64,000 nucleotides of DNA, from assembly GCF_900156885.1 (NCBI RefSeq), contig NZ_FTOY01000011.1, positions 248,001 to 312,000 on the forward strand, read 5' to 3'. Every line of letters starts with the position of its first letter. Within the stretch, counting starts at the first letter, position 1. Source of the stretch: Limosilactobacillus caccae. Its GTDB lineage: Bacteria > Bacillota > Bacilli > Lactobacillales > Lactobacillaceae. The notes under the pieces were generated by a model. The model made no database searches. It saw nothing but the letters and a program-made list of their open reading frames with translations, and was not told the DNA's origin. Position numbers and translations under genes: made by a program. Positions 20,915-29,618 of the stretch are shown here, in pieces.

Positions 20915-22525
20915 ATGAATTTACGTGAAACAGCTACGCAAATTGAAAACGGCCAAGCATCGTTAGGGATTGAATTAGGTTCAACCCGGATCAAAGCTGT
21001 TTTGATCAACACGGATTATGAAACGATTTCCTCTGGTAGTTATACCTGGGAAAATCAATTTAAGGATGGAATCTGGACGTACCCATTAGATCAGGTATGG
21101 GAAGGAATCCAAGCAGCATATTCCAAGATTAAGGCAGACGTGCAAAGCAAGTACCACGTTAGCTTAACTAAGATTAGTTCAATTGGTGTCAGTGCGATGA
21201 TGCACGGTTACCTCCCATTTGATAAGAATGATCAGTTACTGGTGCCATTTAGGACATGGCGGAACAATATTACTGAAGAGTCGGCGGACAAGTTAACGGC
21301 ATTGTTTGACTTCAACATTCCACAGCGGTGGAGCATTGCCCACCTTTACCAGGCAATCTTAAACGACGAACCGCATGTTAAGGATGTTGACTTCATCACC
21401 ACCCTTGCCGGTTACGTACACTGGAAACTATCTGGTGAAAAGGTACTTGGTGTTGGGGATGCCTCCGGGGTATTTCCAATTGATGACCAGACCCTTTCTT
21501 ACCGCCAAGACTTCCTCGATAAGTTCAGTGCATTACCAGAAGTCGCAAAGTTCCCGTGGAAGATTGATGAAATCTTGCCAACGGCGATCATTGCTGGGCA
21601 CGGCGCTGGTAAGTTAACTGATGAGGGGGCCAAGCTACTTGACCCGAGCGGGACGCTTAGTGCTGGTAGTCTAATGGCTCCTCCTGAAGGGGATGCTGGT
21701 ACCGGGATGGTCGGGACCAACAGTGTGCGAAAGCGGACCGGGAATATCTCCGTCGGCACTTCTGCCTTCTCCATGAACGTTCTCGATAAGCCACTGAAGA
21801 AACTCCACCGCGATATCGATATCGTGACGACTCCAACCGGGGAACCGGTAGCAATGGTCCACGTTAATAACTGCTCATCAGACATTAACGCCTGGGTCGG
21901 CTTATTCCGTGACTTTGCGGATGCCATCGGTGCCAAGATCGATACAAATACGCTGTATGAAACATTATTTGACTCAACGGTTCACTCTGACCCAGACGCC
22001 GGGGGCTTAATCAATTACAGTTACCTCTCTGGTGAAAACATTACCAAGATCCAAAACGGCCGGCCACTCTTTGTGCGGACGTCAAACAGTAAGATGAACC
22101 TGGCTAACTTCTTCTTGACGCAACTGTACGCTGCCTTTGCGCCATTAAAGATTGGGATGGACATTCTCCTTAATGAAGAACACGTCCAAACTGATGTGAT
22201 GATTGCCCAGGGTGGTTTGTTCGGCACCCCTGTGATTGGTCAGCAAATCCTCTCCAACGCCCTGAACATTCCAATCACCATTATGAACACTGCTAGTGAG
22301 GGTGGTCCATGGGGAATGGCGGTCCTTGCTAAGTACGCTGAGACCGGTGCGAAGGAATCATTAGCGGACTTCTTAGATGAAGAGGTCTTCAACGATCCAG
22401 AAAGCATGACCTTAATGCCGGAACCGGCCGGAGTAAAGGGCTACGAAAGCTTTATCAAACGTTACCAAACTGGTTTACCAGTTGAAGCCCTTGCCGGTAA
22501 GGACATTAGCGAACGCGACGAGTAG
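20915..22525 (+). CDS. araB: L-ribulokinase (FGGY family)
   Basis: 536-residue sugar kinase that phosphorylates L-ribulose to L-ribulose-5-phosphate. N-terminal ASLGIELGSTRIKAVLI is the phosphate-1 loop of the FGGY/actin-like fold; WRNN, GDASGVFPID and the later GTNSVRKRTGNISVGTSAFSMN and NTASEGGPWGMAVLAKYA segments mark the two FGGY domains. It resembles the lactobacillus AraB group more than the E. coli enzyme. It sits between the symporter and araD with short gaps; ATG 20915 follows TAGGAGG. Confidence 0.92.
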   Translation: MNLRETATQIENGQASLGIELGSTRIKAVLINTDYETISSGSYTWENQFKDGIWTYPLDQVWEGIQAAYSKIKADVQSKYHVSLTKISSIGVSAMMHGYLPFDKNDQLLVPFRTWRNNITEESADKLTALFDFNIPQRWSIAHLYQAILNDEPHVKDVDFITTLAGYVHWKLSGEKVLGVGDASGVFPIDDQTLSYRQDFLDKFSALPEVAKFPWKIDEILPTAIIAGHGAGKLTDEGAKLLDPSGTLSAGSLMAPPEGDAGTGMVGTNSVRKRTGNISVGTSAFSMNVLDKPLKKLHRDIDIVTTPTGEPVAMVHVNNCSSDINAWVGLFRDFADAIGAKIDTNTLYETLFDSTVHSDPDAGGLINYSYLSGENITKIQNGRPLFVRTSNSKMNLANFFLTQLYAAFAPLKIGMDILLNEEHVQTDVMIAQGGLFGTPVIGQQILSNALNIPITIMNTASEGGPWGMAVLAKYAETGAKESLADFLDEEVFNDPESMTLMPEPAGVKGYESFIKRYQTGLPVEALAGKDISERDE

Positions 22526-22543
22526 AAAGGATGGATGCACGAA

Positions 22544-23272
22544 ATGCTAGAAAAGTTAAAACAAGAAGTTTATGAAGCCAACATGAAGCTTCCTAAGTTA
22601 GGCCTTGTTACCTTTACTTGGGGGAATGTTTCCGGGATCGACCGGGAAAAGGGGCTTTATGTAATTAAGCCATCTGGTGTGCCATATGAAGAATTAACGC
22701 CAGATGACATGGTAGTTGTTAACTTGGATGGTAAGGTTGTTGAAGGGGACTTGAACCCATCAAGTGATACCCCGACGCATACCTACCTTTACAACCACTT
22801 CCCGAAGATTGGTGGGATTGTTCATACCCACTCACCATGGGCCGTTTCATTTGCTGCTGCGCACATGGATGTACCGGCAATGAACACTACGCACGCTGAT
22901 ACTTTCTACACGGATGTGCCGGCAGCAGATGCCCTTACTAAGGAAGAAATTGAAGAGGACTACGAAGGAAACACGGGGAAGGTCATCGTCCGTTCATTTA
23001 AGGAACGGGGCCTTGATTACGAAGCAACTCCCGCTGCCTTGGTAATGCAACACGGGCCATTTGCCTGGGGACCAACCCCGGACAAGGCGGTTTACAATGC
23101 GAAGGTGTTGGAAGTCGTTGCCGAGGAAGATTACCATACTCTTCAATTGAGTCGGGCAGACAATCACCTGCCACAGTACTTGCTTGACAAGCACTACTAC
23201 AGAAAGCATGGGGCCAATGCTTACTATGGGCAAAACAATGCTCATTCTAAGGACCATGCGTCACACGCATAA
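22544..23272 (+). CDS. araD: L-ribulose-5-phosphate 4-epimerase
   Basis: 242-residue class II aldolase-fold enzyme converting L-ribulose-5-phosphate to D-xylulose-5-phosphate, which feeds the phosphoketolase pathway. GNVSGIDREKGLYVIKPSGVPYEELTPDDMVVV and the zinc-binding HTHSPWAVSFAAAHMDVPAMNTTHAD segment are diagnostic. I chose ATG 22544 because the resulting N terminus (MLEKLKQEVYEANMKLPKLGLVTF) lines up with E. coli AraD; an in-frame ATG at 22535 adds three residues and cannot be excluded. Confidence 0.93.
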   Translation: MLEKLKQEVYEANMKLPKLGLVTFTWGNVSGIDREKGLYVIKPSGVPYEELTPDDMVVVNLDGKVVEGDLNPSSDTPTHTYLYNHFPKIGGIVHTHSPWAVSFAAAHMDVPAMNTTHADTFYTDVPAADALTKEEIEEDYEGNTGKVIVRSFKERGLDYEATPAALVMQHGPFAWGPTPDKAVYNAKVLEVVAEEDYHTLQLSRADNHLPQYLLDKHYYRKHGANAYYGQNNAHSKDHASHA

Positions 23273-23332
23273 TTAATTTTGGTAGCTACATTTAAAAACT
23301 TATCACTAGAGCACAATAAGGAGTGTTATCTC

Positions 23333-24757
23333 ATGAATATGAATACAGATTACGAATTTTGGTTTGTTACTGGTAGTCAATTCCTTTACGGGGAAGAACA
23401 ATTAAAGTCCGTTGCAACTGATGCTGAAGACATCGTTAACAAGTTAAACGAGAGTGGCAAGTTACCATACAAGGTTGTTTTCAAGGGTGTTATGACCACT
23501 GCTGAAGGCATCACTGACTTCATGAAGGAAGCTAACTACAACGATAAGGTAGCCGGGATTATGACTTGGATGCACACCTTCTCACCAGCTAAGAACTGGA
23601 TTCGTGGTACTAAGTTACTTCAAAAGCCACTACTTCACTTGGCAACGCAATACTTAAACGAAATCCCATACGACACAATCGACTTCGATTACATGAACTT
23701 GAACCAATCTGCTCACGGTGACCGCGAATATGCTTACATCAACTCCCGTTTGCAAAAGCACAACAAGATTGTTTACGGCTTCTGGGGCGATGAAGACGTT
23801 CAAGAAGAAATCGCTGACTGGCAAAACGTTGCGGTTGCTTACAACGAAAGCTTCAAGATCAAGATTGTTCGTTTTGGGGACACGATGCGGAACGTTGCTG
23901 TTACTGAAGGGGACAAGGTTGAAGCCCAAATGTTCCTTGGCTGGACCGTTGACTACTGGCCAGTAAGTGAATTGGTTGAATATGTAAATGCAGTTAGTGA
24001 AGACGAAATCGACAAGGCATACGCTGACTTAGCTGACAAGTACGAATTAGTTCAAGGTGACAACACGAAGGAACACTATGAACACTCAGTTCGTTACCAA
24101 CTCCGTGAATACATCGCCTTGAAGAAGTTCATGGATGAAAAGGGCTACACTGGTTTCACTACCAACTTCGAAGACTTACACGGTCTTGAAGAATTACCTG
24201 GTTTAGCTGCCCAATTATTGATGCGTGACGGTTACGGCTTCGGTGCTGAAGGTGACTGGAAGTCTGCCGGAATGGACCGTTTGCTTAAGATTGCTGCTAA
24301 CAACGTTGCTACTGCCTTCATGGAAGACTACACCCTTGACCTCCGCCATGGTCACGAAGCAATTCTTGGTTCACACATGCTTGAAGTTGACCCAACCATT
24401 GCTTCTGATAAGCCACGGGTTGAAGTTCACCCATTAGACATTGGTGGCAAGGATGACCCTGCACGGCTTGTCTTCACCGGTCGTGAAGGTAAGGCTGTCG
24501 ACGTTACCCTTTCATACTTCAATGATGGCTACAAGGTAATTGGTTACTCTGTCGATGCCAACAAGCCAGAAGGCGAAACGCCACACTTGCCAGTTGCCAA
24601 GCAATTATGGACACCAACTGCTGGCTTGAAGCAAGGGGCTGAATTCTGGATGCACGCTGGTGGTGGTCACCACACCATCTTAAGCTTCAGCTTGAAGCCA
24701 CAACAAATTAAGGACCTCTTTGAAATGCTCGAAGTTAAGGTTGACTTCTTAGACTAA
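23333..24757 (+). CDS. araA: L-arabinose isomerase
   Basis: 474-residue metal-dependent enzyme converting L-arabinose to L-ribulose. Family blocks: [16 protein letters not shown] at the N terminus, GVMTTAEGI and [68 protein letters not shown], and [11 protein letters not shown] near the end; the metal-binding Glu and His positions are intact. ATG 23333 follows AAGGAG; the frame extends to 23279 without a ribosome site. Gene order here is E-B-D-A. Codon use is strongly biased, as expected for high induced expression. Confidence 0.97.
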   Translation: MNMNTDYEFWFVTGSQFLYGEEQLKSVATDAEDIVNKLNESGKLPYKVVFKGVMTTAEGITDFMKEANYNDKVAGIMTWMHTFSPAKNWIRGTKLLQKPLLHLATQYLNEIPYDTIDFDYMNLNQSAHGDREYAYINSRLQKHNKIVYGFWGDEDVQEEIADWQNVAVAYNESFKIKIVRFGDTMRNVAVTEGDKVEAQMFLGWTVDYWPVSELVEYVNAVSEDEIDKAYADLADKYELVQGDNTKEHYEHSVRYQLREYIALKKFMDEKGYTGFTTNFEDLHGLEELPGLAAQLLMRDGYGFGAEGDWKSAGMDRLLKIAANNVATAFMEDYTLDLRHGHEAILGSHMLEVDPTIASDKPRVEVHPLDIGGKDDPARLVFTGREGKAVDVTLSYFNDGYKVIGYSVDANKPEGETPHLPVAKQLWTPTAGLKQGAEFWMHAGGGHHTILSFSLKPQQIKDLFEMLEVKVDFLD

Positions 24758-24777
24758 TATATTTCATTAACATGACC

Positions 24778-24824
24778 AAAAGGATTGCACTCGCCGAACC
24801 TCGAGACGGGTACAATCCTTTTTT
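24778..24824 (+). terminator. Terminator between araA and the acetyltransferase gene
   Basis: AAAGGATTG (24778-24786) pairs with CAATCCTTT (24813-24821) and ends in six T; the AGGAGG ribosome site of the next gene begins at the very next base. It probably lowers, rather than abolishes, expression of the downstream gene. Confidence 0.85.
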
Positions 24825-24840
24825 AGGAGGAAAAATTAGC

Positions 24841-25410
24841 ATGAAGACGGAAAAAGAAAAAATGCTGGCAGGGGAAGTATTCCAGGTCTACGATCCGCAA
24901 TTAGTGGCAGAACGGGCACACGCACGGGAGATAGTGGAAGAGTTTAACGCCCTTGGCGAGACTGATCCGCAGCAAAGTGAGCAGTTAATCCGGCAACTCT
25001 TTGGTCACGTTGGCAAGGACTGTGAAGTTCACGCCCAGTTTAAGTGTGACTATGGTTATAACATCTATGTTGACGATGACTTCTTTGCCAATTACGATTG
25101 TGTCATGCTTGATGTCAGCCCAATTCGCATTGGCAAGCACTGCCTGCTGGGCCCCCGGGTGCAGTTATATACGGTTAACCACCCCCTTGACCCGCAGTTG
25201 CGGCGAAATGGTGCCTACGGACAGAGTTTTGATATTCGCCTAGGTGATGACGTCTGGGTCGGCGGTGGTGCCATTATTTGTCCGGGGGTAAGTCTGGGAA
25301 ACAACGTAATCGTCGGCGCCGGCAGTGTTGTCACTAATTCCTTTGGCGATAACGTGATCATTGCTGGTAACCCCGCCCGTGTCATTAGGGAGAACCCGGT
25401 GAAGGAGTAA
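24841..25410 (+). CDS. maa: Sugar O-acetyltransferase, maltose/galactoside type (left-handed beta helix)
   Basis: 189 residues of the LacA/Maa family, which moves acetyl from acetyl-CoA to sugar hydroxyls. An N-terminal helical cap (KTEKEKMLAGEVFQVYDPQLVAERAHAREIVEEFN) precedes hexapeptide repeats: LDVSPIRIGKHCLLGPRVQLYTVNHPLD with the catalytic His in VNHP, then DVWVGGGAIICPGVSLGNNVIVGAGSVVTNSFGDNVIIAGNPARVI. ATG 24841 lies 10 bases after AGGAGG; an ATG at 24772 would be translated through the terminator and is rejected. In this operon it may detoxify non-metabolised sugars, an inference. Confidence 0.92.
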   Translation: MKTEKEKMLAGEVFQVYDPQLVAERAHAREIVEEFNALGETDPQQSEQLIRQLFGHVGKDCEVHAQFKCDYGYNIYVDDDFFANYDCVMLDVSPIRIGKHCLLGPRVQLYTVNHPLDPQLRRNGAYGQSFDIRLGDDVWVGGGAIICPGVSLGNNVIVGAGSVVTNSFGDNVIIAGNPARVIRENPVKE

Positions 25411-25490
25411 GAGCCTGAAAAGGGGACGACTGACTACGCGGTCTAGATTGCGACGAGTAATTGTCCTTATGAATAAGAAAAGCGCGGTTA

Positions 25491-25493
25491 GGA
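25491..25493. repeat. Target-site duplication GGA, left copy
   Basis: GGA at 25491-25493 is repeated at 27017-27019 on the other side of the element; 3 bp is a usual duplication length for IS3-family elements. Confidence 0.8.
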
Positions 25494-25550
25494 TGAAGTG
25501 CCCTACAATTGTTAGACAAAAGTCTAATGATTGTGGAGGCACTTTTTTGT

Positions 25551-26084
25551 ATGACCAAATATAAAGCGGAACTGAAAGCCCAAATCGTCCATGAATACCT
25601 TTCAACCTCTCAAAGTACTTATGATTTAAGTAAAAAATATAAAATTAGTGAACGACGTATCGCTGAATGGGTACAAAGATACCAGCTGAGCGGTGTCGAC
25701 GCACTTAAAAAACGTCAACACAAACGAACATTCACCACTGATTTTAAATTAAATGTGATAGACTACTACCAAACTCATGAGGAATCAATGGCTGAAGTAG
25801 CGTCTCGATTTGATATTTTAGTAGCTCAAATCTCTACTTGGCGCTCACAATTTGCGCGAGACGGCATTACAGCCTTGAAGCCTCACCCGAAAGGTAGGCC
25901 GTCTAAAGTGAAACATACTAAGAAGCAGGTTCGTCAACTCGCCAATAAAAGTGAGTTAGAACGATTGAAGGAAGAATTAGCGAAGAAAAATCAAGAACTT
26001 TACGATACCAAGTTGGAGCGGGATATCTTAAAAAAATCGCTGTCCCTGTTCGGACCCTCAAAGCCAGAAAGAAAACCCAAATAG
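25551..26084 (+). CDS. IS3-family transposase OrfA (helix-turn-helix part)
   Basis: 177 residues. Two helix-turn-helix repeats (YDLSKKYKISERRIAEWVQRYQLSGVDALKKR and MAEVASRFDILVAQISTWRSQFARDGITALKP) bind the element ends; a Leu-rich coiled coil (SELERLKEELAKKNQELYDTKLERDILKKSL) near the C terminus allows pairing with OrfAB. ATG 25551 follows GTGGAGGC. The stop (26082-26084) shares a base with the OrfB GTG. Alone, OrfA usually represses or regulates transposition in this family. Confidence 0.92.
   Translation: MTKYKAELKAQIVHEYLSTSQSTYDLSKKYKISERRIAEWVQRYQLSGVDALKKRQHKRTFTTDFKLNVIDYYQTHEESMAEVASRFDILVAQISTWRSQFARDGITALKPHPKGRPSKVKHTKKQVRQLANKSELERLKEELAKKNQELYDTKLERDILKKSLSLFGPSKPERKPK
26030..26036 (+). 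promoter_or_regulatory. Programmed -1 frameshift site
   Basis: In orfA the codons TTA AAA AAA TCG can slip back one base on the A7 run; the new frame reads KKIAVPVRTLKARKKTQIVDQIRD and is open straight into orfB, giving the OrfAB transposase. Confidence 0.85.
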
Positions 26085-26980
26085 TGGATCAGATCAGGGA
26101 CGATCAATCGCAACGCCCAAAGAAACAACGTTATAAGGTTGGCGATATTCTCAAAGCTATCGAACTGCCCAAGGCAACCTATCATGATGAACGTAACCGA
26201 ATCGCTAATCATCATGATAAATATACTGAAGTAAAGAAAGTGATTCTTCAAATCGCGCAGCGATTTCAGTTTCGCGGGCGTTGGATCGCGGGCTATCGTC
26301 GTATTCAAATGGAACTAGATAAATTAGGAATACACTTGTCTGGTGATACGATTCGCAAGTTAATGCACGAATTAAACATTCAAGTAAGTTTATATAATCG
26401 CCATCGTAATGGTAAATATTCATCTTATCAGGGTACGATTGGTAAAATTGCGGATAATAAATTGAAACAAAAATTCAATGAGAAACGACCTTACCGTGTT
26501 ATCCATACTGATGTAACACAGGTTCGCTTAGCAGATCGTCAATGGGCTTACATCTCAGTAATGATTGATGAAGCTAGTCAAGAAATTCTGGCCCTTCAGA
26601 TTAGCAATAGCCCGAATAAGGATCTAATTACACGAACACTAAAAGAATTAATTAACAATTTACCTGATGCCGCTCACCCAATCATTCATTCAGATCAAGG
26701 GTGGCACTATCAGTTAGGTTACTATACCCAAAAATTAGCCGAGCATCAGTTTATTCAAAGCATGTCGCGCAAAGGAAACTGCTTAGATAACGCACCAGTT
26801 GAAAGTTTCTTTCACTTATTCAAGACTGAATTACTGGCTGGTTTCCCACCATGTAAAGACATCGCGGAATTAACCGAGCTTGCGCAAAAATATGTAGAGT
26901 ATTTTAACAATGTCAGAATAACCTTAAAAACAAAAGGCATGACTCCAGTTGAATACCGGAATCACACCTTAGTAGCTTAA
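26084..26980 (+). CDS. IS3-family transposase OrfB (DDE integrase domain)
   Basis: 298 residues from GTG 26084, but most likely made as the C-terminal part of an OrfAB fusion through the frameshift at 26030-26036. The rve integrase core has all three catalytic acids: Asp in VIHTDVTQV, Asp in IIHSDQGWHYQ, Glu in DNAPVESFFHLFKTELL. An HTH_21-type segment (RIQMELDKLGIHLSGDTIRKLMHELNIQ) precedes it. No stops or frameshifts interrupt the domain, so the element appears functional. Confidence 0.93.
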   Translation: MDQIRDDQSQRPKKQRYKVGDILKAIELPKATYHDERNRIANHHDKYTEVKKVILQIAQRFQFRGRWIAGYRRIQMELDKLGIHLSGDTIRKLMHELNIQVSLYNRHRNGKYSSYQGTIGKIADNKLKQKFNEKRPYRVIHTDVTQVRLADRQWAYISVMIDEASQEILALQISNSPNKDLITRTLKELINNLPDAAHPIIHSDQGWHYQLGYYTQKLAEHQFIQSMSRKGNCLDNAPVESFFHLFKTELLAGFPPCKDIAELTELAQKYVEYFNNVRITLKTKGMTPVEYRNHTLVA

Positions 26981-27016
26981 TAATTTAATTTTGTCTAACT
27001 TTTGTCTTGCACTTCA

Positions 27017-27019
27017 GGA
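27017..27019. repeat. Target-site duplication GGA, right copy
   Basis: Matches 25491-25493. Confidence 0.8.
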
Positions 27020-27060
27020 TTTGCTCCTAACCGCGCTTTTGCTGTATTTAGAATTGATAA

Positions 27061-27903
27061 TTAGTATTTAAGGTTGTATTCGTAGACAAGGGCAGGTTCC
27101 TTACCAACCCGGGTAAAGTCGTGAAGGGAGTTGATCTTCGCCATTTCCTGGTCGCTCAAGCTGAAATCATAAATATCGATGTTTTGTTTAATCCGTGCCT
27201 CGTGAACCGACTTCGGAATAAAGGCAACGCCGCTTTGTAAGTGCCAGCGCAAGACGACCTGGGCAGTCGACTTGTTGTGCGCGGCCGCAATTTCTTCGAG
27301 CAGGGGGTTGTTGAGGATTGTTCCCCGCCCGAGCGGACTCCAGGCCTGGGTAACAATGTTGTGGGCCTTATCGTAGTCGAGCAGGGGCTGTTGACTAAGG
27401 CGGGGATGGCGTTCAATCTGGTTTACTACCGGCATCTCGTGGGCCTGGGTTGCCAGGTATTGCAGGTGGATCATTTGGTAGTTGCTAACCCCGATTGAAC
27501 GGGTAAGCCCTTCTTTTTTCAACTCCTCCAGGGCCGCCCATGTATCAAAGAATGCCCGTTCGATTGGCCAGTGGATGAGCAATAAGTTGACGTCATCGAG
27601 CTGCAGTTTATGCAGGGAGTCCTTAACCGACGCAATCGTTTGTTTGAAGCCCTGGTTTGGTTCGGCGACCTTAGTAGTGATAAAGAGTTCTTCTCTTGGC
27701 AGGGCGAGCTCTTTAAGGGCGGTGCCGACTTCTGCCTCGTTTTTGTAGAGCTGGGCAGTGTCAAAGAGACGGTAGCCAGCGTCATACGCGTACTTCATTG
27801 CTGAGGTAATCGTTGCCTGGTCCGTAATCTTATACATGCCAAAGCCTTCTTGTGGCATTTTTTGTCCATCTGCTAGGGTTAGTAAGTTTACTTGCTTGTT
27901 CAT
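27061..27903 (-). CDS. Aldo/keto reductase
   Basis: 280-residue NADPH-dependent reductase of the AKR5-like group. The barrel begins VNLLTLADGQKMPQEGFGMYKI; the catalytic tetrad appears as Asp in LFDTAQLYKNEAEVG (Tyr and Asp) with Lys in LFITTKV and His in LLIHWPIE. The cofactor end is AFIPKSVHEARIKQNIDIYDFSLS. The real start is the ATG at 27903, after AAAGGAG on this strand; the frame continues upstream only inside araR. One base separates it from the araR stop, so it is co-transcribed with the arabinose regulator and may act on pentoses or related aldehydes (inference). Confidence 0.93.
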   Translation of the reverse strand: MNKQVNLLTLADGQKMPQEGFGMYKITDQATITSAMKYAYDAGYRLFDTAQLYKNEAEVGTALKELALPREELFITTKVAEPNQGFKQTIASVKDSLHKLQLDDVNLLLIHWPIERAFFDTWAALEELKKEGLTRSIGVSNYQMIHLQYLATQAHEMPVVNQIERHPRLSQQPLLDYDKAHNIVTQAWSPLGRGTILNNPLLEEIAAAHNKSTAQVVLRWHLQSGVAFIPKSVHEARIKQNIDIYDFSLSDQEMAKINSLHDFTRVGKEPALVYEYNLKY

Positions 27904-27904
27904 G

Positions 27905-28987
27905 TTATTTCTCCTTTGGGTGACTGGTTGATTCGCCGGTGACGATTGTTGGCTCATAGGTCTTTGATTCAACTTCATCCCCGTTGATCATGTGAAGGAT
28001 CATCTTACCCGCATCTTCACCAAGCTGCCGCTTTGGGTGGTTTGCCGTTGTCAGGCTTGGCGAGATAATTTGGGCCATTTCATAGTTATCAAAACCGACA
28101 ACTGAAATATCATCTGGAACAATCAGCCCCCGGTGCTCAAGGTGGCTGATGATATAAGTGGCAAGCTGGTCGTTGTAACAGGTGATGGCGGTAATGGCGG
28201 GGTTACCATTAAGGGTCATGTCGACCTTGTTAATGACACTATCGAATGAGTCGCTGGACTGGTACATAATGACGTTTGAGTCCGTCGTCGGGACCCCCGC
28301 TTCTTGGTAGGCTTGGATCATCCCGTTCATCCGGTCAACCCCTTGCTGGTCGTTGATTTGGAAAACCCCAATAATATTCCGGTGGCCAAGCTCAAAGAGG
28401 TACTTGGTCAATTCCTTTTCTGCGCCAAGGTCGTTGGTGAGAAGGGTGGGGAAACTAAAGCCCGGATAAGTTGAGTGGAAGAGGATCGTGGGGATCTGAT
28501 ACTCCTGGATCTGCCGGTAAAGGTCAAGGTTGGGATTAGGCATCGCACTTTCACTGGGTTCGATAATCAAGCCAGCAATCTGCAGGTCGAGCATGTTTAA
28601 TAGTGACTGCCGTTCGCGGGCATGGTTATTAAGGGTGTTGCCGACAATCAGTGAGTATCCTTTTTCATTAACGACACTGTCAATTCCCGAAATGATTGAC
28701 GGGAAGATATAGTCGGCCATGTGGGTACTGATGACGCCGATAATTTTATTTTTTTCATCCTTTGCCCAGTCGCGTTGCCAGTCCTGGACAAACATCCCCC
28801 CACCCTGGATGCGGTAAATATAGTGCTCATTTTCCAGGTCGCCAACAGCTCGGCGGATGGTGTAGCGGGAAACGTTGAACCGCTTCATTAAGTCGCTTTC
28901 GGTGGGCAGTTTTTCGTTGATCTTGTATTTGCCATCAATGATTTCGTTACGCAGTGTTTGCTTTACTGCTTCGTATTTAACTTCCAC
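27905..28987 (-). CDS. araR: Arabinose repressor AraR (GntR-type HTH plus LacI-type sensor)
   Basis: 360 residues. N-terminal winged helix of the GntR family (LRNEIIDGKYKINEKLPTESDLMKRFNVSRYTIRRAVGDLENEHYIYRIQGGGMFV) is joined to a periplasmic-binding-protein-like sensor (IIGVISTHMADYIFPSIISGIDSVVNEKGYSLIVGNT to the end). This chimera is the hallmark of AraR, which releases DNA when L-arabinose binds. Its target box is at 19401-19416. Start GTG 28987 has AGGAG about 11 bases upstream. No copy of the box is seen before araR itself, so autoregulation is not evident. Confidence 0.93.
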   Translation of the reverse strand: MEVKYEAVKQTLRNEIIDGKYKINEKLPTESDLMKRFNVSRYTIRRAVGDLENEHYIYRIQGGGMFVQDWQRDWAKDEKNKIIGVISTHMADYIFPSIISGIDSVVNEKGYSLIVGNTLNNHARERQSLLNMLDLQIAGLIIEPSESAMPNPNLDLYRQIQEYQIPTILFHSTYPGFSFPTLLTNDLGAEKELTKYLFELGHRNIIGVFQINDQQGVDRMNGMIQAYQEAGVPTTDSNVIMYQSSDSFDSVINKVDMTLNGNPAITAITCYNDQLATYIISHLEHRGLIVPDDISVVGFDNYEMAQIISPSLTTANHPKRQLGEDAGKMILHMINGDEVESKTYEPTIVTGESTSHPKEK

Positions 28988-29031
28988 GGTGACTAGTGCT
29001 CCTATCTTTAAAGAATAAATAAATTAATGCA

Positions 29032-29085
29032 CAAGCGCTAAAAAATGCCTCATACGATAGCGTTGTGCTAAAATATGAAGCATTT
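29032..29085 (-). terminator. Terminator of the usp gene, interlocked with a second dyad
   Basis: Read on the minus strand, AATGCTTCATA pairs with TATGAGGCATT (one mismatch) and ends in TTTTTA. A second inverted repeat (GCACAAGCGCTA near 29032 with TAGCGTTGTGC near 29060) overlaps it, so the two stems exclude each other. Confidence 0.7.
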
Positions 29086-29106
29086 AACTAATTAGTGGTC
29101 TTAAAT

Positions 29107-29595
29107 TTAGAACCGGCGCTTCTTTGGGTTTTCGATTGGCTTGTTATCGAGATCTGTCCGCACAACTAAGACATCACAAATGGCTGTCCGTGTAACAAAT
29201 TCAGTAACTGAACCAATTAAGATCCGTTCAACGGCGTTTAACCCGGTGGCACCAATCATGATAAGGTCAGCACCCATTTCTTTTGGCACATCACGAGCGA
29301 TAATAGTCTTTGGCGCACCGTATTCAATTGCGTAGTTTGCATTTTCTACGCCATTTTCCTTTGCGTAGTCAATGTACTTATCAAGTGTCTTCTTGGCAGT
29401 TTCAGTGACTTGCTCAACCATTGAAGTGTCAAAACTGGAGATGTTTTGGAATGCGCGAGTGTCAACAACGTGAAGTAAACGTAATTCGGTATCCTTACCA
29501 TTCCGCTTTGCAACTGCAACGGCCTTCTTAAAAGCAAGTTCAGCTTCCTTTGAACCGTCTACTGGAACTAAAATGTGTTTGTATTCTTGTGCCAT
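29107..29595 (-). CDS. UspA-family universal stress protein
   Basis: 162 residues. The alpha/beta fold starts KHILVPVDGSKEAELAFKKAVAVAKRNG; the ATP-binding GATGLNAVERILIGSVTEFVTRTAICDVLVVR tail shows the G-2x-G-9x-G(S/T) pattern, so it belongs to the nucleotide-binding type. ATG 29595 has GGAGGG nine bases upstream. It is transcribed alone from a TATAAT promoter (-10 near 29624) and ends in its own hairpin. Role in stress survival is known for the family; details here are unknown. Confidence 0.93.
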   Translation of the reverse strand: MAQEYKHILVPVDGSKEAELAFKKAVAVAKRNGKDTELRLLHVVDTRAFQNISSFDTSMVEQVTETAKKTLDKYIDYAKENGVENANYAIEYGAPKTIIARDVPKEMGADLIMIGATGLNAVERILIGSVTEFVTRTAICDVLVVRTDLDNKPIENPKKRRF

Positions 29596-29618
29596 ATTTT
29601 AGTGCCCTCCTTAAGCTT

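Larger units (their letters stand above)
25494..27016 (+). mobile_element. IS3-family insertion sequence (IS150-like)
   Basis: A 1523-bp complete element. Terminal inverted repeats are 28 bases at 25494-25521 and 26989-27016; outer eight (TGAAGTGC) and inner eleven (GTTAGACAAAA) bases agree. It carries orfA and orfB in overlapping frames with a slippery A7 at 26030-26036 and is flanked by GGA duplications. All parts look intact, so it may be active. Confidence 0.93.
25478..27040. repeat. Bidirectional terminator split by an IS3-family insertion
   Basis: Left arm AAAAGCGCGGTTAGGA (25478-25493) and right arm TCCTAACCGCGCTTTT (27025-27040) are exact complements. With the element and one GGA copy removed they form a 16-bp stem with a TTTGC loop between the convergent acetyltransferase and aldo/keto reductase genes. 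Confidence 0.9.

Noticed and set aside
24772-24840. N-terminal extension of the acetyltransferase from ATG 24772
   Set aside because: It would be translated through a terminator stem and bypass an ideal AGGAGG/ATG at 24825-24841.
28988-29106. An AraR box in front of araR
   Set aside because: No sequence close to ATTTGTACGTACAAAT is present there.
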